Source of the DNA: Proluteimonas luteida
GTDB taxonomy: Bacteria; Pseudomonadota; Gammaproteobacteria; Xanthomonadales; Xanthomonadaceae
Direction of reading: 5' to 3'
DNA length: 64,000 bases
Assembly (NCBI RefSeq): GCF_021191695.1
Contig: NZ_JAIWPT010000010.1
Coordinates: forward strand, 101,997-165,996
The notes under the pieces: model-generated
What the model was told of the DNA's origin: nothing
The model's database searches: none
Seen by the model: only the letters and a program-made list of their open reading frames with translations
Shown: positions 10,939 to 20,201 of the stretch, one piece after another
Numbering within the stretch: position 1 is the first letter of the stretch
Layout of the letters: each line of letters opens with the position of its first letter
Translations under genes and position numbers: made by a program

Positions 10939-11813
10939 ACGCCGTCCCCGATTCGTCCCCGGTCGTCGTCGCCCGCAACCTGCGCAAGACCTACAAGGGT
11001 ACGCAGGCCCTCGACGGCGCCAGCTTCGAGATCCCGGCCGGCCGCATCGTCGGCCTGATCGGCCCCAACGGCGCGGGCAAGACCACGGCGCTGAAGGCGC
11101 TGCTGGGCCTGATCCGCTTCGACGGCGAACTGTCGGTGCTCGGCCGCGACCCGCGTACCGAGCGCGACGCGCTGATGAACGACGTCTGCTTCATCGCCGA
11201 CGTCGCCGTGCTGCCGCGCTGGATCCGGGTCCGCGACGCGATCGACTTCGTCGAGGGCGTGCATCCGCGCTTCGACCGCGCGCGCTGCGAACGCTTCCTG
11301 GCCAACACCAAGCTGTCGCCGAAGCAGCGCGTGCGCGAGATGTCCAAGGGCATGATCGTGCAGCTGCACCTGGCGCTGGTGATGGCGATCGACGCGAAGC
11401 TGCTGGTGCTCGACGAGCCCACCCTCGGCCTGGACATCCTCTACCGCAAGCAGTTCTACCAGCGCCTGCTGGAGGACTACTTCGACGAGCAGAAGACGAT
11501 CATCGTCACCACCCACCAGGTCGAGGAGATCGAGCACATCCTCACCGACGTGCTGTTCATCCAGAACGGGAAGATCGTGCTGGATGCGCCGATGGACGAC
11601 GTCGGCGAGCGCTTCGTCGAGGTGCTGGTCAATGCCGACCGGCTCGACGCGGCCCGCGCGCACCGTCCGATCGACGAGCGCGCGCTGCCGTTCGGCAAGA
11701 CCGTGATGCTGTTCGACAACGTCCCCGCCTCCACCCTGTCGGCGTACGGCGAGACCCGCACGCCGGGCCTGGCCGACCTGTTCGTGGCCACGATGAAAGG
11801 AGCCTACGCATGA
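10935..11813 (+). CDS. ABC transporter ATP-binding protein
   Basis: A 292-residue ATPase of the YtrB/CcmA type that would drive the adjacent permease. Walker A is GPNGAGKTT, Walker B LLVLDEPTLGLD, and the H-loop THQVEE. The signature motif is degenerate (MSKGM where LSGGQ is expected), as often in this drug/peptide-export subgroup. The ATG overlaps the regulator stop by 4 bp and its own stop overlaps the permease start by 4 bp. Confidence 0.92.
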   Translation: MNAVPDSSPVVVARNLRKTYKGTQALDGASFEIPAGRIVGLIGPNGAGKTTALKALLGLIRFDGELSVLGRDPRTERDALMNDVCFIADVAVLPRWIRVRDAIDFVEGVHPRFDRARCERFLANTKLSPKQRVREMSKGMIVQLHLALVMAIDAKLLVLDEPTLGLDILYRKQFYQRLLEDYFDEQKTIIVTTHQVEEIEHILTDVLFIQNGKIVLDAPMDDVGERFVEVLVNADRLDAARAHRPIDERALPFGKTVMLFDNVPASTLSAYGETRTPGLADLFVATMKGAYA

Positions 11814-12871
11814 ACGCGACCGCCGACCGCATTGCAACGCCCGCCCCGGTCCGCACCGGCACGCCGGCCCATGCCACGCACCGGTTCCGCCTGCTGCTGC
11901 GACGCGAGTACTGGGAACACAGGGGCGGGATCTTCTGGGCGCCGCTGATCGCCGGCGGCATCTCGCTGCTGCTGTCGCTGGGCCTGCTGGTGGTGGCCAT
12001 CGTCTTCGCCCACAGGTCGGCCGCGGACGGCAACACGGTCCTGATGGCCAGCAACGGCGTGACCATCAACGGGCTGGATCTCGGCGCGCTGGCCGCCCAG
12101 CTCAGCCGCGAGGACATGCGCCAGCTCGCCGACGGTCTGTATGTGACCTTGCTGATGGCCTCGAGCTGGCCGTTCATGGTCATGATCTTCGTCGCGTTCT
12201 TCTACTGCCTGGGCGCGCTGTACGACGACCGCAAGGACCGCAGTGTGCTGTTCTGGAAGTCGCTGCCGATCTCCGACAGCGCCACGGTGCTGTCGAAGGT
12301 GGTCACCGCGACGCTGGTGATCCCGCTGCTCGCCACGCTGATCGCGATCGTCACGATGCTGCTGTTCCTCGTCGCGCTGAGCATCGCGGCGGCCGCGCAC
12401 GGCGCCAATCCGCTGCCGCTGCTGTGGGGCAACGGCACCGCGTTCCTGCTGGCCGCGCAGTACCTGGCCGCGATCCCGGTGTACGCGGCGTGGGCATTGC
12501 CGACGGTCGGCTGGCTGCTGCTGTGCTCGGCCTGGGCGAAGTCCAAGCCGTTTCTGTGGGCGGTGCTGATCCCGGTCGCCTTCGGCGTGGCGGCGTCGAT
12601 GACCGGCCTGCTGCAGCTGGCCGGCCTCGACCGCCACTGGCTGTGGGGCAACGTGATCGCACGGCTGCTGCTGGGCACGGTGCCGATGACCGGCGCCGAC
12701 CTGTCCTACGTGCAGCGCTCGGCGATGCAGGGCGGCGACGTCACCGACCTGCTGAGCTTCGCCGGGGTCTACTCCAACTTCGCCACGCCGGCGATGTGGA
12801 TCGGCATCGCCGGCGGCGCGCTGATGATCTTCCTGGCCATCCGCCTGCGCCGCTGGCGCGAGGAAGGCTGA
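11810..12871 (+). CDS. ABC transporter permease
   Basis: A 353-residue integral membrane protein with about six hydrophobic segments: near residues 45-67, 122-142, 165-190, 220-245, 253-275 and 325-345. A large extracytoplasmic loop lies between the first two. It is the ABC-2-like partner of the preceding ATPase (ATGA overlap). The substrate is not deducible; related Xanthomonad systems are regulated by YtrA-type repressors and linked to envelope stress or antibiotics (recalled, not shown here). Confidence 0.88.
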   Translation: MNATADRIATPAPVRTGTPAHATHRFRLLLRREYWEHRGGIFWAPLIAGGISLLLSLGLLVVAIVFAHRSAADGNTVLMASNGVTINGLDLGALAAQLSREDMRQLADGLYVTLLMASSWPFMVMIFVAFFYCLGALYDDRKDRSVLFWKSLPISDSATVLSKVVTATLVIPLLATLIAIVTMLLFLVALSIAAAAHGANPLPLLWGNGTAFLLAAQYLAAIPVYAAWALPTVGWLLLCSAWAKSKPFLWAVLIPVAFGVAASMTGLLQLAGLDRHWLWGNVIARLLLGTVPMTGADLSYVQRSAMQGGDVTDLLSFAGVYSNFATPAMWIGIAGGALMIFLAIRLRRWREEG

Positions 12872-12941
12872 CCGCAATCCACGCCTTCCCGACACCGGTC
12901 GTCCGATCCGTCCGACCTCCCTGCCTACAGGAATCCACACC

Positions 12942-13808
12942 ATGCGCCGACTGCCCCGCCTCCCGCACCGCTCTTCCCGCCTGCCCGCCGCCCTGCTCTT
13001 GGCCGCGCTGCTCGCCGCGCCGCTGGCCGCCCTGGCCGACGGGCCGCAGTGCCGCAACAGCGAACCGCGCGACCTCGCGCTCGACCTCGCGGGCGTGCGT
13101 ACCGTGCGCTTCGAGATCGGCAACAGCAAGCTGCGCATCGATGGCGCGGCCTCGCCGGACGCCACCCTGCGCGGCCGCGCCTGTGCGTCGTCGGACACCC
13201 AGCTGCGCAGTCTCGTGCTCGAGCAGCGCAAGTCCGGCGACACCCTGACCGTGAGCCTGCGGCGCGAGTCCTCCGGCAGCGGCTGGTTCGGCAACAACTA
13301 CGCGTACCTGGACCTGGCCGGCCAGGTGCCGGCGGACGTGCTGGTGCAGGCGGTCGTCGGCTCCGGCGATGCCTGGGTGACCGGGGTATCGGCGGCCAGC
13401 GCCGATGTCGGCTCCGGCGACGCCGAGCTGCGCCGCGTCGCCGGCCGCGTCACCGCGAAGGTGGGATCGGGCGACATCAAGCTCGACGACGTCGGCACGC
13501 TGAAGGTGCTGTCGATCGGCTCCGGCGACATCGATGCGCGCAACGTGCGCGGCGCGGTCGAGGTCGGCAGCGTCGGCTCCGGCGACCTGGAGCTGCAGAA
13601 GGTCGGCGGCGACGTGCGCGTCGGCAGCCTCGGCTCGGGCGACATCGACGTGCGTGACGTCGGTGGCAGCGTGCGTGTCGACTCGATCGGCTCGGGCGAC
13701 CTCGATGTCCGCGGCGTCGCCGGCGACTTCGAGGTCGGCAGCAAGGGCAGCGGCGACATCTCGCACCGCGACGTCCGCGGCGCCGTGACCCTGCCGCGCC
13801 GGCGCTGA
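12942..13808 (+). CDS. Exported DUF4097-like protein with GSGD repeats
   Basis: A 288-residue secreted protein. The Sec signal (about 1-32) ends LAALADG. After a beta-rich region come eight copies of a GSGD-centred repeat with a 17-19-residue period (nt about 13360-13780), predicting a right-handed beta-solenoid like DUF4097 putative adhesins. Repeat 4-8 units are almost uniform (GSGDIDVRDVGGSVRV and similar). It lies 70 bp after the permease and is probably in the same transcript. Binding partner unknown. Confidence 0.8.
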   Translation: MRRLPRLPHRSSRLPAALLLAALLAAPLAALADGPQCRNSEPRDLALDLAGVRTVRFEIGNSKLRIDGAASPDATLRGRACASSDTQLRSLVLEQRKSGDTLTVSLRRESSGSGWFGNNYAYLDLAGQVPADVLVQAVVGSGDAWVTGVSAASADVGSGDAELRRVAGRVTAKVGSGDIKLDDVGTLKVLSIGSGDIDARNVRGAVEVGSVGSGDLELQKVGGDVRVGSLGSGDIDVRDVGGSVRVDSIGSGDLDVRGVAGDFEVGSKGSGDISHRDVRGAVTLPRRR

Positions 13809-13859
13809 GCCCCGCCCCGCGTTTTCCCCGGCCACATCCGCCACAGCCTGGAGCCCGCC

Positions 13860-14534
13860 ATGCGCCGTCGAACCCCCGTTGCTACCCCTGCCCGTGCCGC
13901 CGCCGTCGCACTGCTGGCCGGCGCCGCGCTGCTGTCCGCCGCCTGCAGCCGCGCGCCCGAACCGCTGGTCCAGGTCGACGGTGGCGAGGATGTCCTCGAC
14001 CTGCAGGCCGATGCCTCCGGCTCGCTGCTCGGCGACAGGGACATCACCCTCAGCGCGGCCGGCCACCCCAGGGTCAAGGTCACCGCGGCCGGCGACTTCA
14101 TCGTCGACGGCAAACCGCTCGACCTCAGCGCCGAACAGCGCGCACTGGTGCTGGCCTATCGCGGCGAGATCGACGGCGTCGCCCGCAAGGGCGTGGAGAT
14201 CGGCAAGCAGGGCGCCGCATTCGGGGTCAGCACCGCGGCCGCGGCGTTGCGCGGCGCGTTCTCCGGCGACAATGCCGATACCCAGGCGAAGATCGAAGCC
14301 GAGGCCGAGCGCTTCAAGCAGCAGGCACTGGCGATCTGCGACAACGTCGCCGCGGTGAAGCAGGCGCAGGACCGGCTGTCGGCCGCACTGCCGGCATTCG
14401 CGCCGTATGCGGAAATCGACGACAGCGACGTCGACGAATGCGGCAGCGACCGCAGCGTCGCCCGCGCGGTCGGTCGCGATGGCTGGAACCCCGCCGCGGA
14501 AGCGGACGCCGCTGCGGAAACCGCAGCCGAATAG
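13860..14534 (+). CDS. Lipoprotein, YggN/DUF2884-like
   Basis: A 224-residue lipoprotein with lipobox SAACS (Cys about 29). It resembles the YggN/DUF2884 periplasmic family: a short beta region (VTAAGDFIVDGKPLDLSAEQRALVLAYR) followed by an amphipathic helical region with FKQQALAICDNVAAVKQAQDRL. A final acidic Ala/Glu-rich tail is low complexity. It is the last gene of the YtrA operon; two cysteines in the mature part (ICDN and DECG) may form a disulfide. Function unknown. Confidence 0.72.
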   Translation: MRRRTPVATPARAAAVALLAGAALLSAACSRAPEPLVQVDGGEDVLDLQADASGSLLGDRDITLSAAGHPRVKVTAAGDFIVDGKPLDLSAEQRALVLAYRGEIDGVARKGVEIGKQGAAFGVSTAAAALRGAFSGDNADTQAKIEAEAERFKQQALAICDNVAAVKQAQDRLSAALPAFAPYAEIDDSDVDECGSDRSVARAVGRDGWNPAAEADAAAETAAE

Positions 14535-14646
14535 CGTCGCATCCCTCCTGTCGGGCCACGGCCCGACCTGCGACGAGGCAGCCCGGGCACGCTGGGGCGG
14601 GTCTCGACCCGCCGCCCCCGTCAACGCGCGAATGTCGGGCCCGCGA

Positions 14647-16053
14647 TCAGCCGCCGCTGCCGCCGTGGATGCCGCCCTGGGTCAGCGCGGCCGGGTCGAG
14701 CAGCTTCTGCAGCGCCGCCGCGTCGAGCCCGCTGTCCTCCAGCGCGACATCCAGCACCGGGCGGTTCTCCTTGTAGGCCCGCTTGGCGATCGCGGCGGCC
14801 TTCTCGTAGCCGATGATCGGATTCAGCGCGGTCACCAGGATCGGGTTGCGCGCCAGCGCCGCCTCGACGTTGTCGCGGCGGACCTTGAGCCCGGCGATCG
14901 CGCTGTCGGCCAGCAGCCGCGACACGTTCGACAGCAGCTTGATCGAATCCAGCAGGTTGGCCGCGATCAGCGGCAGCGCGACGTTGAGCTGGAAGTTGCC
15001 GGTCTGACCGGCCACGGTGATCGCGGCGTGATGGCCGATGACCTGCGCGGCGGCCATCACCGTCGCCTCCGGAATCACCGGGTTGACCTTGCCCGGCATG
15101 ATCGAGCTGCCCGGCTGCAGCGCCGGCAGTTCGATCTCGCCCAGCCCGCCGAGCGGCCCTGAGTTCATCCAGCGCAGGTCGTTGGCGATCTTGATCAGGG
15201 CGACCGCCAGTGCGTTGAGCTGGCCCGACAGCTCCACCGCGTCGTCCTGGGTGGCGATGCCCTCGAACCTGTCGGTCGCCGACTCGAAGGTGCTGCGGGT
15301 CAGCGTCGACAGCGCCCGGCTGACCTTCTTCCCGAACTGCGGATGGGCGTTGATGCCGGTGCCGATCGCGGTGCCGCCGATCGGCAGCCGGCGCAGCCGC
15401 TTGAGCGTATCGGTCAGCCGCGCCTCGGCCGAGGCGAGCTGCGACGACCACGCGCCGAACTCCTGCGCGAAGGTCAGCGGCATCGCGTCCATCAGGTGGG
15501 TGCGACCGGTCTTGACCACCTTGGCCAGCGACTTGCCGCGCCTGTCGATCGTGCGGCGCAGGTGCTTGAGCGCCGGCAGCAGGTCCTCGACGACGGCCAG
15601 CTGCGCCGAGACCCGGATCGCGGTCGGCACCACGTCGTTGGAACTCTGGCCCAGGTTCACGTGGTCGTTGGGATGGACCTTGCGGGTCGCGGTCGAGGCC
15701 AGCGTCGCGATGACCTCGTTGGCGTTCATGTTCGACGAGGTGCCCGAGCCGGTCTGGTAGATGTCGACCGGGAACTGGGCGTCGTAGTCGCCGTCGGCGA
15801 CCTTCAGCGCGGCGCTGCGGATGGCCTTGCCGCCGGTTGCCGACAGCAAGCCGAGGTCCGCGTTGACCTCGGCGGCGGCGGCCTTGATCAGCCCCAGCGC
15901 ACGGATGAAGCCGCGCGGCATCGGCTGGCCGGAGACCGGGAAGTTCTGCACCGCGCGCTGGGTCTGCGCGCCCCACAGGGCGTCGGCGGGGACCTGCAGT
16001 TCGCCCATGCTGTCGTGTTCGGTACGGAAAGCGTCTTGCGCGGGTTTGCTCAT
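14647..16053 (-). CDS. fumC: Fumarate hydratase class II
   Basis: A 468-residue tetrameric TCA-cycle enzyme interconverting fumarate and malate without an iron-sulfur cluster. The superfamily signature GSSIMPGKVNP is present, as are TGSGTSSNMNANEV and the GRTHLMDAMP region carrying the catalytic His. The length equals the family norm. Divergent from purB across 150 bp. The C-terminus GGIHGGSGG is slightly extended. Confidence 0.95.
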   Translation of the reverse strand: MSKPAQDAFRTEHDSMGELQVPADALWGAQTQRAVQNFPVSGQPMPRGFIRALGLIKAAAAEVNADLGLLSATGGKAIRSAALKVADGDYDAQFPVDIYQTGSGTSSNMNANEVIATLASTATRKVHPNDHVNLGQSSNDVVPTAIRVSAQLAVVEDLLPALKHLRRTIDRRGKSLAKVVKTGRTHLMDAMPLTFAQEFGAWSSQLASAEARLTDTLKRLRRLPIGGTAIGTGINAHPQFGKKVSRALSTLTRSTFESATDRFEGIATQDDAVELSGQLNALAVALIKIANDLRWMNSGPLGGLGEIELPALQPGSSIMPGKVNPVIPEATVMAAAQVIGHHAAITVAGQTGNFQLNVALPLIAANLLDSIKLLSNVSRLLADSAIAGLKVRRDNVEAALARNPILVTALNPIIGYEKAAAIAKRAYKENRPVLDVALEDSGLDAAALQKLLDPAALTQGGIHGGSGG

Positions 16054-16165
16054 CTTGTTTCGGCTCCAGGGGAATGCGATGGGAGGCTGGCGACATCGCT
16101 GGCGGGCCCGCTCAGGATACGCGAGCGCTCGTGCACGGGGGGCGGCACGCCGCGGGCGCAGGCGC

Positions 16166-16171
16166 TAAAAT
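16166..16171 (+). promoter_or_regulatory. Possible -10 element of purB
   Basis: TAAAAT lies 33 bp before the purB ATG within GC-rich sequence; no convincing -35 was found. It would give a 5' leader of about 25 nt. Confidence 0.4.
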
Positions 16172-16203
16172 GATCGCTTCGCCCGCCGCGCCCGAATCCC
16201 GCC

Positions 16204-17586
16204 ATGACCGACGCTCCGAAGATCGAAGCCGCCCTGCTCGCGCTGTCCCCGCTCGACGGCCGCTATGCCTCGAAGGTCGATGCGCTGCGCCCGATCTTCT
16301 CCGAGTACGGGCTGATCCACGCGCGGATGAAGGTCGAGATCGAGTGGCTGATCGCGCTGGCCGACGAGCCCGGGATCCCGGAACTGCCGGCCTTCGACGA
16401 CGCCTCGCGCACGCGCCTGCGGGCGCTCGCCGACAGCTTTTCGGTCGCCGACGCGGCCCGGGTCAAGGCCATCGAACGCACCACCAACCACGACGTCAAG
16501 GCGGTCGAGTACTTCATCAAGGAACGGCTGCGCGACGACGTGGCGCTGGCGCCGGCGCTGGAGTTCGTGCATTTCGCCTGCACCAGCGAGGACATCAACA
16601 ACCTGTCCTACGCGCTGATGCTGGCCGAGGCGCGGCAGACCGTGCTGCTGCCGGCGCTCGACACCCTGATCCGGACGCTGCGCGCGATGGCCCACGCGCA
16701 TGCGGCGCAGCCGTTGCTGTCGCGCACGCACGGCCAGACCGCCTCGCCGACGACGGTCGGCAAGGAGATCGCCAATGTCGTCGCGCGCCTGCAGCGCCAG
16801 GGCGAGGCGCTCGGCAGCGTGGCGCTGACCGGCAAGATCAACGGCGCGGTCGGCAACTACAACGCGCACGTCGTGGCCTACCCCGACGTCGACTGGCCGG
16901 CGTTCGCGCAGCGCTTCGTCGAATCGCTGGGGATCGAGTTCAATCCCTTCACCACCCAGATCGAACCGCACGACTGCGTCGCCGAGATCAGCGACGTGCA
17001 CAAGCGCATCAACACCATCGGCATCGACCTGTGCCGCGACGTCTGGGGTTACATCTCGCTGGGCTATTTCAGGCAGGCGCTGAAGGAAGGCGAGGTCGGC
17101 AGCTCGACGATGCCGCACAAGGTCAACCCGATCGATTTCGAGAACGCCGAAGGCAATTTCGGCATCGCCAATGCGCTGTTCGAGCACTTCGCCGCGAAGC
17201 TGCCGGTCAGCCGCTGGCAGCGCGACCTGACCGACTCGACGGTGCTGCGCGCGCTCGGCACCGCGTTCGGCCACACCCTGGTCGCGCTGGACGCGCTGCA
17301 GCGCGGACTGGGCAAGCTCAGCACCAACCCCGAGCGCCTGGCCGCCGATCTCGACGCGTCGTGGGAAGTGCTGGCCGAGGCCGTGCAGACGGTGATGCGC
17401 CGCCACGGCCTGCCCAATCCCTACGAGCAGCTGAAGGCGCTGACCCGCGGCCAGGGCATCACCGCGGCGTCGATGCAGGCGTTCGTCGACGGCCTCGACC
17501 TGCCCGATGCCGACAAGGCGCGGCTGCGGGCGCTGGTCCCGGGCAGCTACATCGGCCTGGCCGAACGGCTGGCGCGGGAAGTCTGA
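16204..17586 (+). CDS. purB: Adenylosuccinate lyase
   Basis: A 460-residue purine-biosynthesis enzyme that cleaves SAICAR and adenylosuccinate, releasing fumarate. The signature SSTMPHKVNPIDFENAEGN, the catalytic-His loop SRTHGQTASPT and the TSEDINN segment identify the PurB type found in gammaproteobacteria. Full length. Its product fumarate is the substrate of the divergent fumC, a conceptual but not necessarily regulatory link. Confidence 0.96.
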   Translation: MTDAPKIEAALLALSPLDGRYASKVDALRPIFSEYGLIHARMKVEIEWLIALADEPGIPELPAFDDASRTRLRALADSFSVADAARVKAIERTTNHDVKAVEYFIKERLRDDVALAPALEFVHFACTSEDINNLSYALMLAEARQTVLLPALDTLIRTLRAMAHAHAAQPLLSRTHGQTASPTTVGKEIANVVARLQRQGEALGSVALTGKINGAVGNYNAHVVAYPDVDWPAFAQRFVESLGIEFNPFTTQIEPHDCVAEISDVHKRINTIGIDLCRDVWGYISLGYFRQALKEGEVGSSTMPHKVNPIDFENAEGNFGIANALFEHFAAKLPVSRWQRDLTDSTVLRALGTAFGHTLVALDALQRGLGKLSTNPERLAADLDASWEVLAEAVQTVMRRHGLPNPYEQLKALTRGQGITAASMQAFVDGLDLPDADKARLRALVPGSYIGLAERLAREV

Positions 17587-17626
17587 GCCGCGCCACGGCG
17601 GCTGTCTCGCGGTTCCCTTTCGGACC

Positions 17627-17711
17627 CGTCGTTCCCGCGCAGGCGGGAACCCGGCGTCTTTCGTCCGGATCGCCTGCAAACCACCGGATTCCCGCCTGCG
17701 CGGGAACGACG
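17627..17711. repeat. Paired inverted GTTCCC-N8-GGGAAC repeats
   Basis: Two copies of a 26-bp unit, 17627-17652 and 17686-17711, face each other and match at 25 of 26 positions. Each contains the palindrome GTTCCC-N8-GGGAAC (or GATTCCC form), resembling the ATTCCC-N8-GGGAAT repeats widespread in Neisseria and many proteobacteria. They could form a 26-bp stem with a 33-nt loop downstream of purB, perhaps acting in termination. The rest of the 17587-17842 gap shows nothing else. Confidence 0.8.
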
Positions 17712-17842
17712 TCGACCGGAAATCACCGCAAGCGCGCCGCCACGACGGGCGGCGCAGCTCGCAGGCATGCGTTCCGATCATTGCGACACCATCTCCACGC
17801 GGGCTCGGGCAGGCTTGCCGCAAGTCGTCCGGAGTCCCCGCC

Positions 17843-18418
17843 ATGCCGCAAGTCGCCAAGCGTCAACAGGCAGGATCGCATCCCCTTGCCCCGCTGCACC
17901 TGCTTCCGGCATGCCTGCTGGCGTCGGCGCTGGCCGCCTGCGGGACCGACGGCGACAGCCAGCGCGGGTCGGCCTCGACCGACCCGGCCGAAGCCGGCCG
18001 CCAGGTGCTGTCGGCGACGACCGGCGGCGAACTGGTGGATCCCGCCAGCGGCGCGCTGTGCACCGGCAACGACGTGCGCATCACCCGCGACGATTTCCGC
18101 ATCGTGCTCGACGGCGACTGCGGCGCGGTCGTCGTCACCGCGTCCAACGGCACCCTGAACGTCGCCAGCGCGGCATCGCTGCATGTCGAGGGCAACCACG
18201 TCACCGTGCTCAATACGAAAGTCGGCGACGTCGAGGTCGGTGGCCGCGACAACACCCTGAACCTGACCGAGGCCGGCAACGTGCGCATCGCCGGCGACAG
18301 CAACAGCGTGCTCGCGCGCCACGTCGACTCGGTCGAGTTCACCGGCACCGGCAACCTGATCAATCCCGACAACACGCCGCCGGTCGAGGACAACGGTCGC
18401 GGCAACCGCGTGCTGTAG
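17843..18418 (+). CDS. DUF3060-like lipoprotein
   Basis: A 191-residue lipoprotein. The signal ends in the lipobox LAAC (Cys about 33). The mature part is a short beta-solenoid of Asn/Val/Gly-rich strands (NVASAASLHVEGNHVTV, LNLTEAGNVRIAGDSNSV) matching the DUF3060 style found in exported mycobacterial and Xanthomonad proteins. Starting ATG preceded by GGAGTCCCCGCC. Function unknown; a second beta-repeat exported protein occurs at 12942-13808. Confidence 0.75.
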   Translation: MPQVAKRQQAGSHPLAPLHLLPACLLASALAACGTDGDSQRGSASTDPAEAGRQVLSATTGGELVDPASGALCTGNDVRITRDDFRIVLDGDCGAVVVTASNGTLNVASAASLHVEGNHVTVLNTKVGDVEVGGRDNTLNLTEAGNVRIAGDSNSVLARHVDSVEFTGTGNLINPDNTPPVEDNGRGNRVL

Positions 18419-18452
18419 GCCGTGGCCCGCACACAGCGGACGACCCGACGCC

Positions 18453-18854
18453 ATGCGCCTGCTGCTGAACATCGACGTCGACGACCTCGACGCCGCCTGC
18501 CGCTTCTACGTCGACGCGTTCGGACTCGCCCCCGGCCGCCGGCTCGGGGATTCGGTCGTCGAGCTGCTGGGCGCCGAGGTGCCGCTGTACCTGCTGTGCA
18601 ACCCGCCGGGCAGCATCGCCGCCGGCGCCGCAGTGCGCGACTACCGGCGCCACTGGACGCCGCTGCACGTCGATGTCGTGGTCGACGACCTCGACGCGGC
18701 ACTGGCGCGCGCACGCGCCGCCGGCGCCGCCCAGGAAGGCGACATCCGCGACGCGCCCTACGGCCGGATCGTGCAGCTGGCCGACCCGTTCGGCCACGGC
18801 TGGTGCCTGATCGCCTTCAACGCCCTCGGCTACGACGCCATCGCGGACGGATGA
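18453..18854 (+). CDS. VOC family protein (glyoxalase/bleomycin-resistance fold)
   Basis: A 133-residue single VOC domain with two beta-alpha-beta-beta-beta modules: NIDVDDLDAACRFYVDAFGL at the N-terminus and HVDVVVDDLDAALARARAAG in the second half, ending in QLADPFGHGWCLI. Potential metal ligands (His and Glu) are partial, so enzyme versus binding protein cannot be decided. It stands alone between the DUF3060 lipoprotein and the oxygenase gene. Confidence 0.87.
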   Translation: MRLLLNIDVDDLDAACRFYVDAFGLAPGRRLGDSVVELLGAEVPLYLLCNPPGSIAAGAAVRDYRRHWTPLHVDVVVDDLDAALARARAAGAAQEGDIRDAPYGRIVQLADPFGHGWCLIAFNALGYDAIADG

Positions 18855-18995
18855 GAATTCCGCCTGCGCCCGGCGGCCGGAGGCGGCTGCGACGCCGCCA
18901 TGCGACACGTGCCGGGTGCCTGTCCGGGTACCGGACCGCGCCGCCGCCGCGGGCCGGCGGTGCGGGCGCCATGCCGATCCTTTAGGCTTGCGCGC

Positions 18996-20201
18996 ATGAG
19001 CACACTCCCCTTCGAAATCGACGCCGGCGGCCGCGGACCGCTCGGCATGCCGCCCGCCGAATTCCTGCGCGACTACTGGCAGAAGCGCCCGCTGCTGATC
19101 CGCGATGCCTTTCCCGGCTTCCAGGCGCCGCTGCAGCCCGAGGACCTGGCCGGGCTGGCCTGCGAGGAATTCGCCCTCGCCCGCCTGATCCGCCACGACC
19201 GCGCCCGCGACGGCTGGACGGTCGACAACGGCCCCTTCGAGGAAGCGCTGTTCCCGGGCCTCGGCGACCACGACTGGACCCTGCTGGTGCAGGACGTCGA
19301 CAAATGGGATGCCGACGTCGCCGCGCTGCTGCCGCATTTCGCGTTCCTGCCGCGCTGGCGCATCGACGACGTCATGGTCAGTTTCGCCGCGACCGGCGGC
19401 TCGGTCGGCGCGCATGTCGACCAGTACGACGTGTTCCTGCTGCAGGGCCTGGGCCATCGGCGCTGGCAGATCGACGCCTCGCAGGCGATGGGCCGCGGGC
19501 TGCCGCCGCAGGACTTCCGCGACGACGTCGAGCTGAAGCTGCTGCGCGCCTTCACCCCGACCCACGACTGGGTGCTGGGGCCCGGCGACATGCTGTACCT
19601 GCCGCCGATGGTGCCGCACCACGGCGTCGCCGAGGATCCCTGCCTGACCTTCTCGGTCGGCATGCGCGCGCCCTCGGCCGCCGAACTGATGGGCGACTAC
19701 ATCGACACCCTGGCGGCGGAGGCCGACGACTCGATCCGCTATCACGACGAGACCCTCACGGTCCCGAAGGATCCCAACGAGATCGACGCCGACGCGATGG
19801 CGCGTGTGGTCGAGGCGCTGAACGTCATGCGCATGAACGATCCCGACCGCCTCGGCGACTGGTTCGGGCGCTTCATCACCGGCTATCGCAATGCCCACCA
19901 GGTCATGCCCGGCGACCCGCCGCCGCCAAGGATCGAACTGGAATGGCTGCTGTCGCAGGGCCAGGCCGTGCTGCAGCGCAATCCGTTCTCGCGCATGGCC
20001 TGGCGGCGCGCGGCCAGGGGGGCGCGGCTGTTCGTCGCCGGCGCGGATCTCGCCCTGCCGGTCCGCGACGCGCGCACCCTGGCCGCCGCTGCGCGGATCG
20101 ACGGCGGCACCTATGCGGCGCTGTCCGAGGCCGGCCGCGATGCGCTGCTGGAACTGCTGGCCCAGGGCCACTACTCGCTGCTGGCGGACGACGACGCATG
20201 A
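18996..20201 (+). CDS. roxA: Cupin/JmjC ribosomal protein hydroxylase (RoxA/YcfD-like)
   Basis: A 401-residue Fe(II)/2-oxoglutarate oxygenase like YcfD, which hydroxylates an arginine of ribosomal protein L16. The JmjC double-stranded beta-helix (about 95-230) holds the HxD pair in GAHVDQYDVFLLQG and the distal His in MVPHHGVAED. The N-terminal family segment FLRDYWQKRPLLIRDAF is present. The ATG at 18996 is used; reading further upstream has no homology. Overlaps the next gene by ATGA. The substrate assignment is by family. Confidence 0.88.
   Translation: MSTLPFEIDAGGRGPLGMPPAEFLRDYWQKRPLLIRDAFPGFQAPLQPEDLAGLACEEFALARLIRHDRARDGWTVDNGPFEEALFPGLGDHDWTLLVQDVDKWDADVAALLPHFAFLPRWRIDDVMVSFAATGGSVGAHVDQYDVFLLQGLGHRRWQIDASQAMGRGLPPQDFRDDVELKLLRAFTPTHDWVLGPGDMLYLPPMVPHHGVAEDPCLTFSVGMRAPSAAELMGDYIDTLAAEADDSIRYHDETLTVPKDPNEIDADAMARVVEALNVMRMNDPDRLGDWFGRFITGYRNAHQVMPGDPPPPRIELEWLLSQGQAVLQRNPFSRMAWRRAARGARLFVAGADLALPVRDARTLAAAARIDGGTYAALSEAGRDALLELLAQGHYSLLADDDA

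Noticed and set aside
13360..13780. CRISPR-like periodic repeats
   Set aside because: The periodicity (51-57 bp) reflects coding repeats GSGD in frame; there are no unique spacers or palindromic repeats and no cas genes.
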